Below, piece after piece: positions 49,055 to 60,329 of a stretch of DNA of 64,000 nucleotides. A program made the position numbers and the translations under genes. How positions within the stretch are numbered: position 1 is the stretch's first letter; the number at the start of each line of letters is the position of its first letter. The notes beneath the pieces are model-generated. The model was not told where the DNA came from, made no database searches, and saw nothing but the letters and a program-made list of their open reading frames with translations. Source of the stretch: Sesamum alatum (taxonomy: Eukaryota > Streptophyta > Magnoliopsida > Lamiales > Pedaliaceae); contig JACGWO010000010.1 of NCBI GenBank assembly GCA_034509735.1, forward strand, positions 5,084,001 to 5,148,000, given 5' to 3'.

Positions 49055-49418
49055 TATTTTTAGAACTGTATTTTTTCAGGAATCTACCTGCTCCGGATCT
49101 CCTGGCTGGGATTCTTCCATGGATCTCAGCTCCTTGTAGATGTCTCACTGCATTCCCTGGTAACGTCTCTCGAACATGGCGATTTCTGTGCCATTCCTCT
49201 CTTTCTTCCTTTGGAAGAAATGACGCATCGACCAACCTCGAACTGTTGGCAATACTTCTAAGAATTTCCATAAGAAATTCTGTTCTCTGTATTTTTAGAA
49301 TCTGAAAATACTCCCTTTTTTCAGTGTAACTCGAACTTTCGTTCGGCTCCATGCTTTTAAAGATTTCCTCCGTTAGGGATAAAATATCAATATGTAATAT
49401 GAACAAACATTTCTTCAA
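49047..49418 (-). CDS. Small ORF1-like frame after the primer-binding site
   Basis: A 123-codon frame begins about 10 nt downstream of the putative primer-binding site and ends inside the start of the next ORF. The central part is Glu/Arg-rich, and no domain was recognised. It fits the place of a pararetroviral ORF1 or a gag N-terminus. Confidence 0.4.
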   Translation of the reverse strand: MKKCLFILHIDILSLTEEIFKSMEPNESSSYTEKREYFQILKIQRTEFLMEILRSIANSSRLVDASFLPKEEREEWHRNRHVRETLPGNAVRHLQGAEIHGRIPARRSGAGRFLKKYSSKNND

Positions 49419-49427
49419 TAAACCTAG

Positions 49428-49439
49428 GCTTTGATACCA
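49428..49439 (-). other. Putative tRNA-Met primer-binding site
   Basis: On the minus strand TGGTATCAAAGC differs by one base from TGGTATCAGAGC, the initiator-tRNA-Met binding site shared by plant pararetroviruses and Ty1/copia elements. It immediately precedes the ORF1-like frame. Confidence 0.6.
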
Positions 49440-49774
49440 TTTTCATGCATAGGATACTAAATCTGAAAATTTGGGCAAAAATGGACAAAATCCGTGCAAA
49501 AAATAAATTTCGGGGACTAGAAATGATATTATCAAAAGATGAGGGTTGGTACTAAAACTGTCAGTCTCAAAACAAAGGTACTATATTTGCAACTTTCATA
49601 AACTGCGGTATCAAACTTGTCTGACTTTCATGAAATGCGGTATCAAACTTGCCAGACTCCTCATTGTGTGGTACTGAAATTGACTTTTTTGAAAAGTTCG
49701 GTATTAAAATTGCAAAGGGGCCTATAGTATGGTACCTTCTTTGCATTTATCCGTGATTAATGTATACATAGCAA

Positions 49775-50062
49775 CACTAGAAAAAAAATCACTATTGGCT
49801 ACATTTTTAATGACTATGGCTAAAAATCATGGTGAATAATTATTATTAACTACGGCTAAAAAAAAACCGTTGCAAAAATTAACTTTTCCACTATGAAAAT
49901 TTTATTTGTCACGGCTTTTAGCCACGACAAATGTTTTAACCACCCCCGCAAAAAACTACGGCCGACAACCGTTGCGTAGCCGTGATCAATAACTATTTGT
50001 TACGGCTATTTAGTATTAACCATAGCAATTAGCTATGGTTAAAGGTTATATTTCTTGTAGTG
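49775..50062. mobile_element. CACTA-type MITE, 288 bp
   Basis: Ends CACTAGAAAAAAAATCACTA and, inverted, CACTACAAGAAATATAACC; 3-bp flanks CAA on both sides (49772-49774 and 50063-50065). The interior has repeated ACTACGGCTAAAA and CCGTAGTT-like words in both orientations. Inserted 22 bp from the MULE-type element. Confidence 0.8.
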
Positions 50063-50065
50063 CAA

Positions 50066-50747
50066 GTATATTAAACTAGTTTCTTCCTTTCCTTGTCAAT
50101 GCCTAATTAATTCGGTTGTACATTGGATTTTTTATTTCGGAACGTGTTGTATCTTCATTTTCATTTACTATATACTAGTAAGTGTGACACATTCTATGTA
50201 TGTGCATAAATTTTAAAAAAAAAATTAAATAAAATATATTGATAAATTATATTATTTATTTTTGGTCGAGTGGAACATTAGTTAATATATATTTATAAAA
50301 TAATATATAAAAATAAGAATGCATGAGAAAGAAAAAAACTACCAAAAGGTAATTATGGAATGAGTGGAGAATTTAAAAATAATGTATTAATTTAATTTTT
50401 TTTAAAAATGGCAGACCAATTAATTTGGACACCAAATTCCCCTCTCCAATAATATATAGTATAGATATATATATATATATGTCACATGTACAAAAATTAT
50501 ATTTTATTTAAGAAAATAATTTATACACATGAATTATGTATATTAATTGAAATAGAAGATGAAGTCGGATTTAAAATAAAATAAAAAAAAATCTAATTTG
50601 GTATATCATACGCTAATGTTAAAGGCCTAAAATATTGAGCAAAAATGAATTTCAAATTTTCAATAATAATTCTTTAAATTTGTATGGATCATTTTAATTC
50701 AAAGGATTTCAAATCCTTCAATTCTAATTTTGAATAATATTTTTAAA
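50066..50747. other. AT-rich intergenic DNA and LTR-element target
   Basis: No gene. From about 50640 the sequence is dense in GGATTTCAAATCC words (compare 31450-32060) and continues past the LTR element at 60303, so the retrotransposon landed in that repeat. Confidence 0.45.
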
Positions 50748-50752
50748 GTATT

Positions 50753-51126
50753 TGATGTGTAAAAAACCAAACTTGCAAAAAGACCCTCCAACTTCCGGAT
50801 AATTGCGCAAAGGCCCCAATAGAAGTTAAGGGAGGTTGAAATAGAAGTTGAGGGAAGTTGAAAGAGGGGAAGTTAAAAAGAAAGTGGGCTAGCAAAATGA
50901 CAAAAATGCCCTCAGTAGATCAATTTTAGGTCGTAGGATCAAAGGGCAACGTTGTAATTTCACCCCCTAAAATTTACTATAAATAGGGGGTGAATTCATT
51001 GTAAACTTACCTTTTTTATAAATGAGAATAGCAACTTTTACACTTTTTCGTTACGTTTATTCAGCTTCTTGAATTGGTTTGGTGCGCACGTGCGTAGGCT
51101 ACTACTTTTTGAATTATACACCATCA
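50753..51126 (+). repeat. 5' LTR
   Basis: 374 bp. It contains a TATAAATAGGGGG box (about 50989) and ends ACACCATCA. The following GCGCCGTCTGTGGGAA (51132-51147) is the conserved post-LTR/primer region of Tat elements; the tRNA was not assigned. Confidence 0.93.
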
Positions 51127-51165
51127 GCTTAGCGCCGTCTGTGGGAAAGAGTCTAGGCATCGAAG

Positions 51166-52702
51166 ATGAACACCAGATCAAAGGCGAGAAGCGTAAACGT
51201 GGGGCAAGAGGACCCTGGGAGACAAGATGAGGAGGAGCAGGGCCACGCCCTGGCGAATCCACCAGCACCAGTTCAGAGGGTGAACCAAGAGGAGGAGCAG
51301 GGTCGCGCCCTAGAGAGTCCTCCAGCACGAAGCCGAGAGGGAGAAGGGCACGAGGAGGTTGAGGTCCCACCACCTCCACCAGTCATCCAAATTACTCAAG
51401 AGGCCCTTCAACAGATGATAGAAGAGGCATCGGCTCAAGCTGCCGCGAGGGCCGTGGCACAGTATATTGCTGGACGGGCAGCACCCCCGTGACCCCTTTT
51501 TCCATCTTGGGAGGGGGCAGGAGGCACATGCAAGAGAGCAGAGGCTCGGGGAAGCTTTTGAAGGCATGGACTTTGAGGAGGAGGTCAATAGCAGGGCCAC
51601 GCAGCCCGAGGACGACTTCTACCCTTCACCCCCTCGTAGAGCGGGAGGAGAAGAGGATTATTTCCTTCATCCGTCACATGGGGGGCAAGAAGACAATTAT
51701 ATCTCCCCCCCAAGGGAGGAGGCATCCAGCACAAGGAGGAGGATATTACGAGAGAGGAGCCCTCCCCTGCACGCCTTCCCTAATTCGCTGGGGCTTTCAG
51801 GATATCCAGCGCGACCTTTAGCAGTGGCACCTCCCCGTCGGAGCCCATTCGCCCCCCACATGTTGGCAGAAGCTATCCATCTGGGAATAAAGATTCCAAG
51901 TTTGAGCGAGTATAGCGGAGTAGGGGATCCTCAGGATCACCTCGACCGCTTTATGGCCCGAGCCGACCTGCTGAACATCAGCGATGCGGCATATTGCAAA
52001 TTATTTCGCACTACCCTTTCAGGGAAAGCTATGACATGGTTCAATCAGCTGCCACCTTTGAGCAACTTTCACAGCGTTTCCTGCACCACTTCTCGATTAA
52101 CAGGCGGTACCCTAAGACCGCTTCATACTTGTTTACAATAATCCAGCGGGAGAATGAAAGTTTGAGAGAATATGTGCAACGCTTTTGGAAGCAGTGTTAG
52201 AGGTCCCCGCACGTGAATCCCGAGCTCTTGGCTAGTATTCTGCAGCAGAATCTGAGAAGAGGACGATTCAAGGAATCGATAGCAGGGAAGCCCCCTTCAA
52301 CTCAGGAAGAGCTGTTGCTTCGAGCAGAGAAGTATATCCGGATAGAGGAAACCGTGGGATTGCGTCCAGCAATTCCCCTCAAAAGGAAAGCTGATGAAGA
52401 AGAAAGGAGATTTCCTCCCAGGACAGAGGGAATCAGGCGAGAAAGGAAGCCACCGATACCGGGGAGTTAGTGAGGTATACCCCATTGACGCTCCGCGAGT
52501 TCAAGTTCTCGCGGTGGCTAAACAACAAGGGCTTGTGAGATGGCCCTATCCGATGAAAGATAATCCCCACAGGATGAAGTCTGACGAGTACTGTCACTTT
52601 CACAAAGATCGAGGCCACAACACGGAGGAATGTCGCCATCTGAAAATTGAAATTGAGAAACTCATCAGGCGAGGATACCTGAAGGAATTCGTGCAAAAAT
52701 GA
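51166..52702 (+). pseudogene. gag polyprotein of the Tat element, frame-broken
   Basis: A run of frames covers capsid-like sequence (LSEYSGVGDPQDHLDRFMAR at about 51900-51960), the GRFKESIAGKPPSTQEELLL stretch (about 52260) and a zinc-knuckle remnant CHFHKDRGHNTEECRHL (about 52590-52640). Frame changes occur near 51490 and 52040, a stop at 52198-52200, a shift near 52450 and a terminal stop at 52700. Cytoplasmic virus-like-particle protein in functional relatives. Confidence 0.85.
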
Positions 52703-52930
52703 AGCAAGGACCTCGCGAGGTTACCCGAAAATGAGCGGCTAACACCCCGCCTTGAGATAAAAGATAAGGAGGAAGTAGACCGTGAGAGAAAAGATAACCT
52801 CCCGACAGCTGGAGTCATTGGGGTCATTTCGGGGGGCCCGGCTGGAGGGGACTCAGGGCGAGCTAGGAAGGCAGCCGCCAGAGCAGCAGGAAATGTTCCC
52901 AACCAGGTTGCCTGTGGCGAGCTCAAGGGA

Positions 52931-53320
52931 ATGCCTCGAGCACACCCCACGGGGGAGATAACATTTAATGATCAGGACTTGGAGGGGAATTACCCTTCCT
53001 ACAACAAAGCAATTGTGGTGGCAGCATCAGTATCAAACTTCTGGGTAAGGAAGATTTTGACTGACAGTGGGAGTTCAGCGGACATCCTGTTTTACAAAGC
53101 TTTTTCTCAAATGAGGATTGACAACATACAACTTGCGCCCGTCAATATCCCCTTAACCAGCTTTAGTGGAGATGTGGTTGTGCCATTGGGGGAGGCCATC
53201 TTGCCAATATCGATTAGGACGTATCCCAGGCGCGTGACCAAGTTTATGAAGTTTTTGGTGGTGGACGCACCTTCTGCCTACAATGCTATCTTAGGGAGAC
53301 CAAGCTTGAACCTCTTCTAA
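52931..53320 (+). pseudogene. Aspartic protease domain
   Basis: LTDSGSSADILF near residues 44-55 is the retropepsin active site, and AYNAILGRPSLN near the end is the conserved second motif. A TAA at 53318 separates it from the reverse-transcriptase frame, which in relatives is continuous. Confidence 0.85.
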
Positions 53321-53323
53321 GCT

Positions 53324-54755
53324 GTGATATCCACTTACCACATGAAAGTGAAATTCCCGACACCTCATGGTGTAGGAGAGATGTTGGGAGACAGGAAGCA
53401 AGCCATAGAATGTTATGCCAGCACGCTGAAGATGCCAACAGATGTCCGTGAAAGAAAAGGCGAAGGCAGCGGTACTGTTATGTCTGAAAAGGAAACTCTT
53501 GGGAGAGAGCTAGGTAAAAGGAGCTCCACAGAGGAGCAAAGAGAAGAGACTAGGAAAGAAGCCAAAAAGAAGAAGGTGGAAGAGGAAAGAATAGAGGCTT
53601 TTGAAGAGATCAAAATGGTTGAACTCCTAGGTGATCCTAAGAAGGTGTTGAAAGTTGGGTCGCTGCTGAGTGAGCAGATGGAGCATGTCATCGTTGATTT
53701 CTTGCAAAGATCAGTAGACGCTTTCGTATGGGAGCTGTCAGATATGAAAGGGATAGACCCCGAAGTTATGGTCCACAAACTCAATGTGAATCCAAAAGCA
53801 AAACCTGTGAAGCAGAAAAGGAGGGCATTTGGGATAGAGAGGAACAAGATCATAGGCGAAGAGGTCGAGAAACTGCTTCAAGTAGATTATATTCGACCGG
53901 TGTACTACCTGGAATGGTTGGCCAATGTGGTCCTTGTCCCAAAGAGCAATGGAAAGTGGAGGATGTGCATAGACTTCACTGATTTAAATCGAGCTTGCCC
54001 TAAAGACTCATACCCCTTGCCCAGGATTGATGCGCTTATTGATTCAACTTCGGGATGCGAGTTGATGAGTTTCCTGGATGCGTTCCAAAGCTACAATCAG
54101 ATTCGACTAGCGCACGAGGACCAAGAAAAGACAAATTTTATGACGAAGCAAGGCACATACTGCTACAGAGTGATGCCCTTTGGGTTGAAAAATACGGGAG
54201 CCACGTATCAGAGGTTAGTAAATGGCATGTTCAGAGAGCAAATAGGACGGAATATGGAGGCGTATATAGACGACATGCTGGTTAAAAGCCATAGGAAGGA
54301 AGATCACGTGACTGATCTTGAGGAATGCTTTCGCACATTGGAAAAATACGGGATGAAGTTGAAACTCCACGAAGTGCACTTTCGGAGTTCAGGGAGAAAT
54401 GTTCCTCGGATTCATGGTTTCTCAGAGGGGGGTAGAGGCGAATCCAGAAAAAATTGAGGCCATTATGACGATGCAACCTCCCCGGACGATAAAAGAAGTT
54501 CAGAAACTAACGGGACGAATGGCGGCGCTTAATCGTTTCATTTCGAAATCCTCAGAACGGGGACTCCCATTCTTCAAGGTGTTAAGGAAGATGGATGGCT
54601 TCACTTGGACAGAGCAGTGTCAAGTTGCCTTCGAGGAGTTAAAGAAGTATCTTACTTCGCTGCCCCTGCGGACAAAGCCCGAGCCCGAGGAGACCTTGTT
54701 TGTATACCTGTCCGTATCGGAAGGTGAGGTAAGTTCGGTCCTCGTGAGAGAATAA
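53324..54755 (+). pseudogene. Reverse transcriptase and first RNase H
   Basis: WRMCIDFTDLNRACPKDSYP, the catalytic YIDDMLVKS (about 54268) and a gypsy-type RNase H segment continuing to about 55090 are present. The RT frame shifts near 54440 and a stop interrupts RNase H at 54753. A Glu/Lys-rich linker precedes RT. Enzyme: RNA-dependent DNA polymerase with RNA degradation on hybrids. Confidence 0.9.
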
Positions 54756-55094
54756 GGGCGCGAACATCGACCCATATACTATGCCAGTAAGGCATTACAA
54801 GGGCCAGAACAAAGATACGCCCAGATTGAGAAGGTGGCTTTGGCCCTGGTAACCGCAGCGAGGAAGCTACGTCCCTATTTTCAATCGCACCCTGTAGTGG
54901 TACTGACGAATCAACCCTTGAAGAGGGTATTAGCAGATCCCAACACATCCGGGAGAATGGTGAAATGGTCGGTGGAGTTCAGTGAGCATGGAATCGCGTC
55001 TCAGCCTAGACCCGTGATAAATGCACAAGCATTGGCAGACTTCATCTCCGAATTGATGGAGGAAAAGGGCGTACGAGAGAAGAGGTGTTAGAAG

Positions 55095-55477
55095 ATGTTT
55101 GTGGACGGCTCTTCCACATCACAAGGTGGCGGAGCAGGAATATTACTCGAGATCCCATATCAGGACATAATGTGTTACGCCATCCGGCTTGGGTTCGCCG
55201 CCTCAAATAATGAAGCAGAATATGAAGCCCTCATCGCCGGGGGGAAGTTGGCCTTTGCAGCCGGGCGAAGCACGTGAAAGTATATAGTGATTCCCAACTA
55301 GTGGTCAAGCAGGTAAATGGAGAGTTTGAAGCCAAGGGAGAGCAGATGGCCAAATATTTGGCAAAAATCCAGGAAATCAGGAAGAAGTTCGATACATTCA
55401 CCTTGAAACAAATTCCGAGGAATGAGAATGAAGAAGCGGATCACCTGGCTAAGCTGGCTAGTTCACTGGCTCCCTGA
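55095..55477 (+). pseudogene. Second (archaeal-type) RNase H domain
   Basis: FVDGSSTSQGGGAGILL and ASNNEAEYEALIAG match the additional RNase H that distinguishes Tat elements from other plant Ty3/gypsy groups; YSDSQLVVKQVNGEFE continues it after a frame change near 55275. A TAG at 55089 precedes it. Confidence 0.88.
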
Positions 55478-55494
55478 AGAGCAGGAAGATAACA

Positions 55495-56797
55495 TTGTTG
55501 AACCAAGACTGCCCGGGTGTAAGCGAAGAGGAGAATGAAGTCCTGATGACAAAAGGAGCTCCATCAAAGTGGATGGAGGAGATAGAAGTGTATCTAAAAA
55601 TTGGGGAACTGCCCCAGGATCCCAAGCAAGCTAGGACACTTCGCACGAGAGCAACCAGATTTACCCTGATTGGCGGGAAGTTCTATAAAAAGAGAATTCT
55701 CGCAGCCATACCTCAAGTGTGTAAATGAGGACAAGGCAGAGTATGTTATGAGGGAGATTCACGAAGGAAGCTGTGGCAACCACTCTGGCGGAAGAGCCCT
55801 GGCGCAAAAGGCCCTGAGGCAAGGGTATTTTTAGCCAACCATGCAGGCAGACGTTAGGGACTTAGTGAGGAAGTGCCGAAAGTGCCAGGAACATGCCAAT
55901 ATTGCTCACGTCCCAGCAGCGGATATGCAGCCCCTACAGAGTCCTTGCCCTTTCGACCAGTGGGGGATGGATATAGTAGGGAAACTTCCCCGGGCAACAG
56001 GCCAGCGGGAATACTTGCTAGTAGCAGTTGATTATTTTTCGAAGTGGGTGGAAGCAAAGGCATTGAGCAGGATAACAGAGAAGGAAGTCATCAAATTCGT
56101 CTGGAAAAACATCATATGTCGCTTCGGCATCCCCAGAGCCTTCGTGATGGACAATGGCACACAATTTCAAGGATCTAAATTTCACCAATGGTGCCAGGAG
56201 CTGAAGATAAAACAGTACTACACGTCGGTGGCAACGCCGCAATTTAATGGCCAGGCAGAAGTGACCAACCGAATAATCCTCCATAATTTGAAGACAAGAC
56301 TAGAAGATGCTAAAGGCAACTGGGTAGAAGAGCTTCTAGGAGTTCTATGGGCATACCGAACCACCCCACGCCGGAATACGGGGAAAACTCCCTTCAGTCT
56401 AGTCTATGAGTCGGAAGCCGTCCTCCCAGTGGAGATCGGGGAAGAGACACTCCGAGTGAAGTGCTACGAGCCGACGAGTAACGAAAATGAAAGGATAGTC
56501 GACTTGGATTTTTTGGAAGAGCTAAGGAGCAGCGCGAATGTCAGAACTGAAGCATACAAACATTGATGGCAAGAGCCTACAATGATAAAGTCAGACATCG
56601 AGATTTCCAAGTGGACGACCTCATTTTACGGAGGGCTGACGCCACAGGGAACATTTGGAAGCTAGATGCCAAATGGATCGGGCCATATCAAGTGATTGAG
56701 ATTCTGGGGAAAGGAACGTACCGCCTGTAGAAATTAGATGGAAAAGAAGTACCACGTACATGGAATGTGGTTAACTTGAAGAAGTATTTTGTATAAA
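55495..56797 (+). pseudogene. Integrase
   Basis: An HHCC zinc site is visible (HEGSCGNHSGG then CRKCQEH, about 55757-55895), then DDE-core segments MDIVGKLP, MDNGTQF and a GQAEVTNR-type end (about 55965-56270), and a GPY/F-like C-terminus (about 56660-56797). Frames change between 55728 and 55841 and after 56566. Inserts cDNA into host DNA in active relatives. Confidence 0.88.
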
Positions 56798-56920
56798 TTT
56801 TTTCACGCTTTAAATTGTATGAAGGTTATCATTTAATACTCTCTTGTAACTCAAAATGTGGTAATGAAATTTTTCTTTTTCGCAAGTTCTTGTCGCCTAT
56901 ATGTTTTATTTGTTGCAAAA

Positions 56921-57096
56921 AGGGGGATTGCCCCGAAATAATAAAGAGAGGAACTGCCTCTCACAGGGGGATTTCCCCGAAATAATAAAGAGAGGGACTG
57001 CCTCTCACAGGGGGATTGCCCTGAAATAATAAAGAGAGGGACTGCCTCTCACAGGGGGATTGCCCCGAAATAACAAAGGGAGGGACTACCTCTAAC
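56921..57096. repeat. Four 44-bp tandem repeats, each with two hairpins
   Basis: Units begin AGGGGGATTGCCCCGAAATA and end CTGCCTCTCAC. Each has GGGG-GATTG-CCCC and GAGAGG-GACTG-CCTCTC stem-loops; a degenerate fifth (about 57115-57136) follows. They lie just past integrase, where Tat elements usually carry tandem arrays. Confidence 0.93.
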
Positions 57097-57312
57097 ATTG
57101 AAAACATTATCTAAAAGAGAGGGATTGCCTCTCAGAGATATTGAAGTACGATATGATATAAGCATAAAATTTCTATTGAAGGTTCAATGTAGTAAGAAAA
57201 GGAACAAATGCTGAAACCTAGATTTAAAAGAAATAAGTATTAATGTGAATAATCCTTAAACATATCTAGAATCTTCGAGAAAAAATTCAAGTAAACAAGT
57301 CCTAAAGACTAA

Positions 57313-59281
57313 CTAATTTTTCTCTATGACAGAGGGCGGGGTTCCACCAACAGGAGTCTCATCGACCATATCATCGGCAATCTCGCCTTCTCCATCCTCA
57401 TCCCCTTCCTCGTCAGGAACCTTGGTATCGAGAAACATAAAATCTTCATCACCAAACCTACCACTGCTCCTCAAGGTGGAGCGACATTGCCTGATTACTT
57501 GATCATACACCTCGCTAGCCTTGCTGAGAACAGCTTGGTGGAATTCCTCTAAGTCCACGTACTTCTCCTTGAAGTCATCCCGCACACGCTCCAAGTATGC
57601 CTTGCCAGCATCAGACTTCAGGAAAGTCTTCCCCAAGGCAACCTCCCGGTTGAAGCTTTCCTTCCACTTGAGTTGTTCACCGGAGGCAGTCTTGAGCTCC
57701 TCTTGACAGCGCTCCAAGTTTTTTCGGGCGTCTTCAAAGGCATCCTTCAGGCGTTCGATCTCCTTCTCATGGTTACTCAACCGCAGCTCAGTAGCTTCTG
57801 CTAAGTTGATGACCTAAAAGGATATACCTCAATTAGACACGTGAGGGCAAAAAATGAAGTATCAGCAAAAATTATAAACAACATACCCGGGCAGCTTCGC
57901 CTTGCATAAGACGAGTGAGGGTGACTGTGGGGAGGGCGCCAAGCAGCGTCACATCGTAAGGACTCACTAGATCCCTGGATCTTTTATAGGCAAGGTCCAC
58001 GTCAGCGGCATCCTAAAAAGAAGAGATATCTCCCTGCCTGTTCGTCCCATAGGTGAAGAGACCTTTTCCTGCCCCATGGCGAAGAGGACCTGCTTCGCCT
58101 TCCCGGGGGCGTTTGGAGGCACTGCCTTCAGGAGGGGGGGAAGAGCGCCCTTCGTGGCGAGTTGAGGGCCCCGGGGAACCGGGCCTGGACAGGAGATGAG
58201 CGTCGGCGACTGCTTTCTCCCCTCCTTAGCGGGGGCGGAGGAGGATGACGGGACCTTGAGGCATTCTCTTTGTCACGGAAATGATGGACATCGTGGAGGG
58301 AGATATTCTTTCCTCCTGCAAACAAGTCAACAAAAAAAGTGAGAAAGCGTCGAAAATTTTTTACAAAGCAAGTAAAAGCAGAAAAGTTAAATACCAGCAG
58401 GCCCTAAAGTTTTGACGTCAAAGAGTTGGTCGAACAACCCAACCCCGATGAAGGAGAGTCGACGATCAGGAACGGGGTCGGGCACAAAGGATGATTCCCC
58501 CTAAGGGGCAGTTAGTCCCCAGGACAAGTCTTTTACAAATAAAAACTTCTCTTTCTAAGGACCCTTAGAAGAGACACCACCCTCAAGAATCTTGCAACTC
58601 CCCCGAGGATAGAAATAGAAGTAAGAGTCGTTGGGCACCTTCCTGATAGTGAATAAAGTATAGAAGGCTTTAAGAGACGGGGTCAAGCCGAGCTCCTCAA
58701 AACGATGAAGGAACCCCCTAAAACTTACAAAGGAGTTAGGTGTAAATTGACTAATGCTTAGGGTAGTGCAGGTGATGATTTGGAGTAGCAGAGGATGAGG
58801 GGGAGTGTAAAACCCGAGGACAAGAATGATAAGTACACAGTAAAGAACCCAGGAGGGGGAAACTTGATCCTATCATCAATACTTGGCAACAGGAGGGTGA
58901 ATTCAAAAGAAGTGTTGACACTAGCTTCTAGAGAGCGGAACTCTTCAAAGCTCACACGACTAAGGCAACTATCGACATCCATTATACGACAGCGAGATTT
59001 TGAGTGGGGGCCGAAGAGGACTCAGTTCCATCTAAACTAGAATCAACAAGATCAAGTGGCAGGGGAGATAAGAGTGGGGGAGTTTCTCGGGAACTTGACT
59101 CAAAGGAGGGATTTGGAGAAGGTGACGGACAAGTGGGAAGGTTCCGAATCGCTTCAATCACTTCGTGATCAAAGTCCACAATATCCGGACCCACACGAGA
59201 AGTTGAAAGAGGAGAGGAATCTAGGCTTATTACCGGAACGGAAGAAGATGGAGGAGGCGCCCCTCGGGCGGGGACCGGCAC
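57313..59281 (-). CDS. Antisense spliced gene of the Tat element (gypsy-type transposon domain plus coiled coil)
   Basis: Tat elements commonly carry an extra ORF on the strand opposite gag-pol. Here minus-strand exons are visible: N-terminal Ser/Pro-rich sequence (from about 59281); a segment with LPSIDDRIKFPPPGFFTVYL, the signature of the 'putative gypsy type transposon' domain (about 58930-58860); a further exon ending at 58395; then 58315 to about 58060; 58012-57887; and 57813-57313, which is a coiled coil (KEIERLKDAFEDARKNLERC) with an acidic tail. Introns 58316-58394 (CTG|GTATTT...TTGCAG) and 57814-57886 (CGG|GTATGT...TTTTAG) keep phase; the one ending at 58013 (TTTTTAG) is less certain at its donor. 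Stops around 58740-58700 suggest the N-terminal half is damaged. Function unknown in the lineage; DNA/RNA-binding accessory protein is a guess. Confidence 0.65.
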
Positions 59282-59903
59282 CTCGGCCAGAATCTGGCCG
59301 AGGCTCCTCGCCTCGGCTAGGATCTGGCCAAAGGCGCCTCACCTCGGCCAGGTTCACACCGGGGCGTTCCCCGGCCCCGGCTCGGAGTTGAAGTTCTCCC
59401 CCACGGGATCCCGGCGTTGCTCGACATGACGCGAATGTTTTTTTTTTTTTGAAGAAAAACGAAGTCTTGAGTTTTTTTGAAAAATCTGGATTGAAACGAA
59501 GGAGTGTTTTTTGGAGACACTAACACGAAGAACTGAAAAATTAAAATGGAGTAGTGGAAAAGATGGAAAGCTAAATACCCGAGCCAAAGCGTTTCGGCAT
59601 TCTTATTTTTTCTTTTTTGGAGACGACGAAGGCAATAAGAGAAGTCGGTGCACAATGAAAAATTGAGGATGGTTACCTCCAATTTATATAGAGAGGAAGG
59701 AGTCCAAGTTAGAAAAGGAGTAAGAAGGGAAAAGAATCCCAGTAGGAATAGAGTTTGTTTAAAAAGAAAGAAGAAGAAGAAAGAGTTTGAAAAAAAAAAG
59801 ACTCCCAGATTGAATAAGGAAAGCGAAAAGGAAGTCTATTTAAAGAAGAGTTCGATTCAGAGTCAATTTGCTGATTAAAACTTTCAGGTTTCCAAAGAAA
59901 TTC

Positions 59904-59921
59904 TTGAAAGTCGGGGGCTAC
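59904..59921 (+). other. Polypurine tract of the Tat element
   Basis: TTGAAAGTCGGGGGCTAC immediately precedes the 3' LTR start; GGGGGCTA-type tracts are usual in the lineage and prime plus-strand synthesis. Confidence 0.75.
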
Positions 59922-60297
59922 TGATGTGGAGAAAAACCAAACTTGCAAAAAGACCCTCCAACTTCCGGATAATTGCGCAAAGGCTCCAAATAGAAGTTAA
60001 GGGAGGTTGAAATAGAAGTTGAGGGAAGTTGAAAGAGGGGAAGTTAAAAAGAAAGTGGGCTAGCAAAATGACGAAAATGCCCTCAGTAGATCAATTTTAG
60101 GCCGTAGGATCAAAGTGCAACGTTGTAATTTCACCCCCTAAAATTTACTATAAATAGGGGGTGAATTCATTGTAAACTTACCTTTTTTATAAATGAGAAT
60201 AGCAACTTTTACACTTTTTCGTTACGTTTATTCAGCTTCTTGAATTGGTTTGGTGCGCACGTGTGTAGGAACCTACTTTCCGAATTATACACAATCA
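59922..60297 (+). repeat. 3' LTR
   Basis: 376 bp, matching the 5' LTR with a few substitutions and small indels (for example GTGCGTAGG against GTGTGTAGG). Confidence 0.93.
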
Positions 60298-60329
60298 GTA
60301 TTGATTGATTTCAAATTCTTTTATATGAA

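Larger units (their letters stand above)
47054..49752. mobile_element. 2.7-kb MULE-like element with a retroelement/pararetrovirus-like interior
   Basis: A perfect 10-bp repeat GTGATTAATG flanks it (47044-47053 and 49753-49762). Terminal regions of about 190-260 bp are inverted and built of TTGCAAGTTTGGTACCAC-type phrases. No MULE transposase is seen. Between the ends, on the minus strand, lie a tRNA-Met-type primer-binding site, two stop-start-overlapping small ORFs, a broken third ORF and a viral-style promoter, listed separately. Either the MULE captured this material or a retroelement integrated into it. Confidence 0.75.
50753..60297 (+). mobile_element. Full-length Ty3/gypsy Tat-lineage LTR retrotransposon
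   Basis: LTRs 50753-51126 and 59922-60297 start TGATGTG and end ATCA; flanking GTATT (50748-50752 and 60298-60302) is the 5-bp target duplication. The gag-pol order protease, RT, RNase H, second RNase H, integrase is that of Tat elements, and the region between integrase and 3' LTR carries tandem repeats and an antisense gene, both typical of the lineage. The coding frames are broken by several frameshifts and stops, so it is non-autonomous. LTRs differ at roughly 15 positions by eye, implying a fairly recent insertion. Confidence 0.95.

Noticed and set aside
56921..57096. Regular 44-bp repeats resembling a CRISPR array
   Set aside because: Units are contiguous with no unique spacers, sit within a plant retrotransposon, and no cas genes exist here.
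59056..59391. 111-codon plus-strand frame in the Tat element
   Set aside because: It overlaps the N-terminal Ser/Pro-rich exon of the antisense gene and is low complexity.
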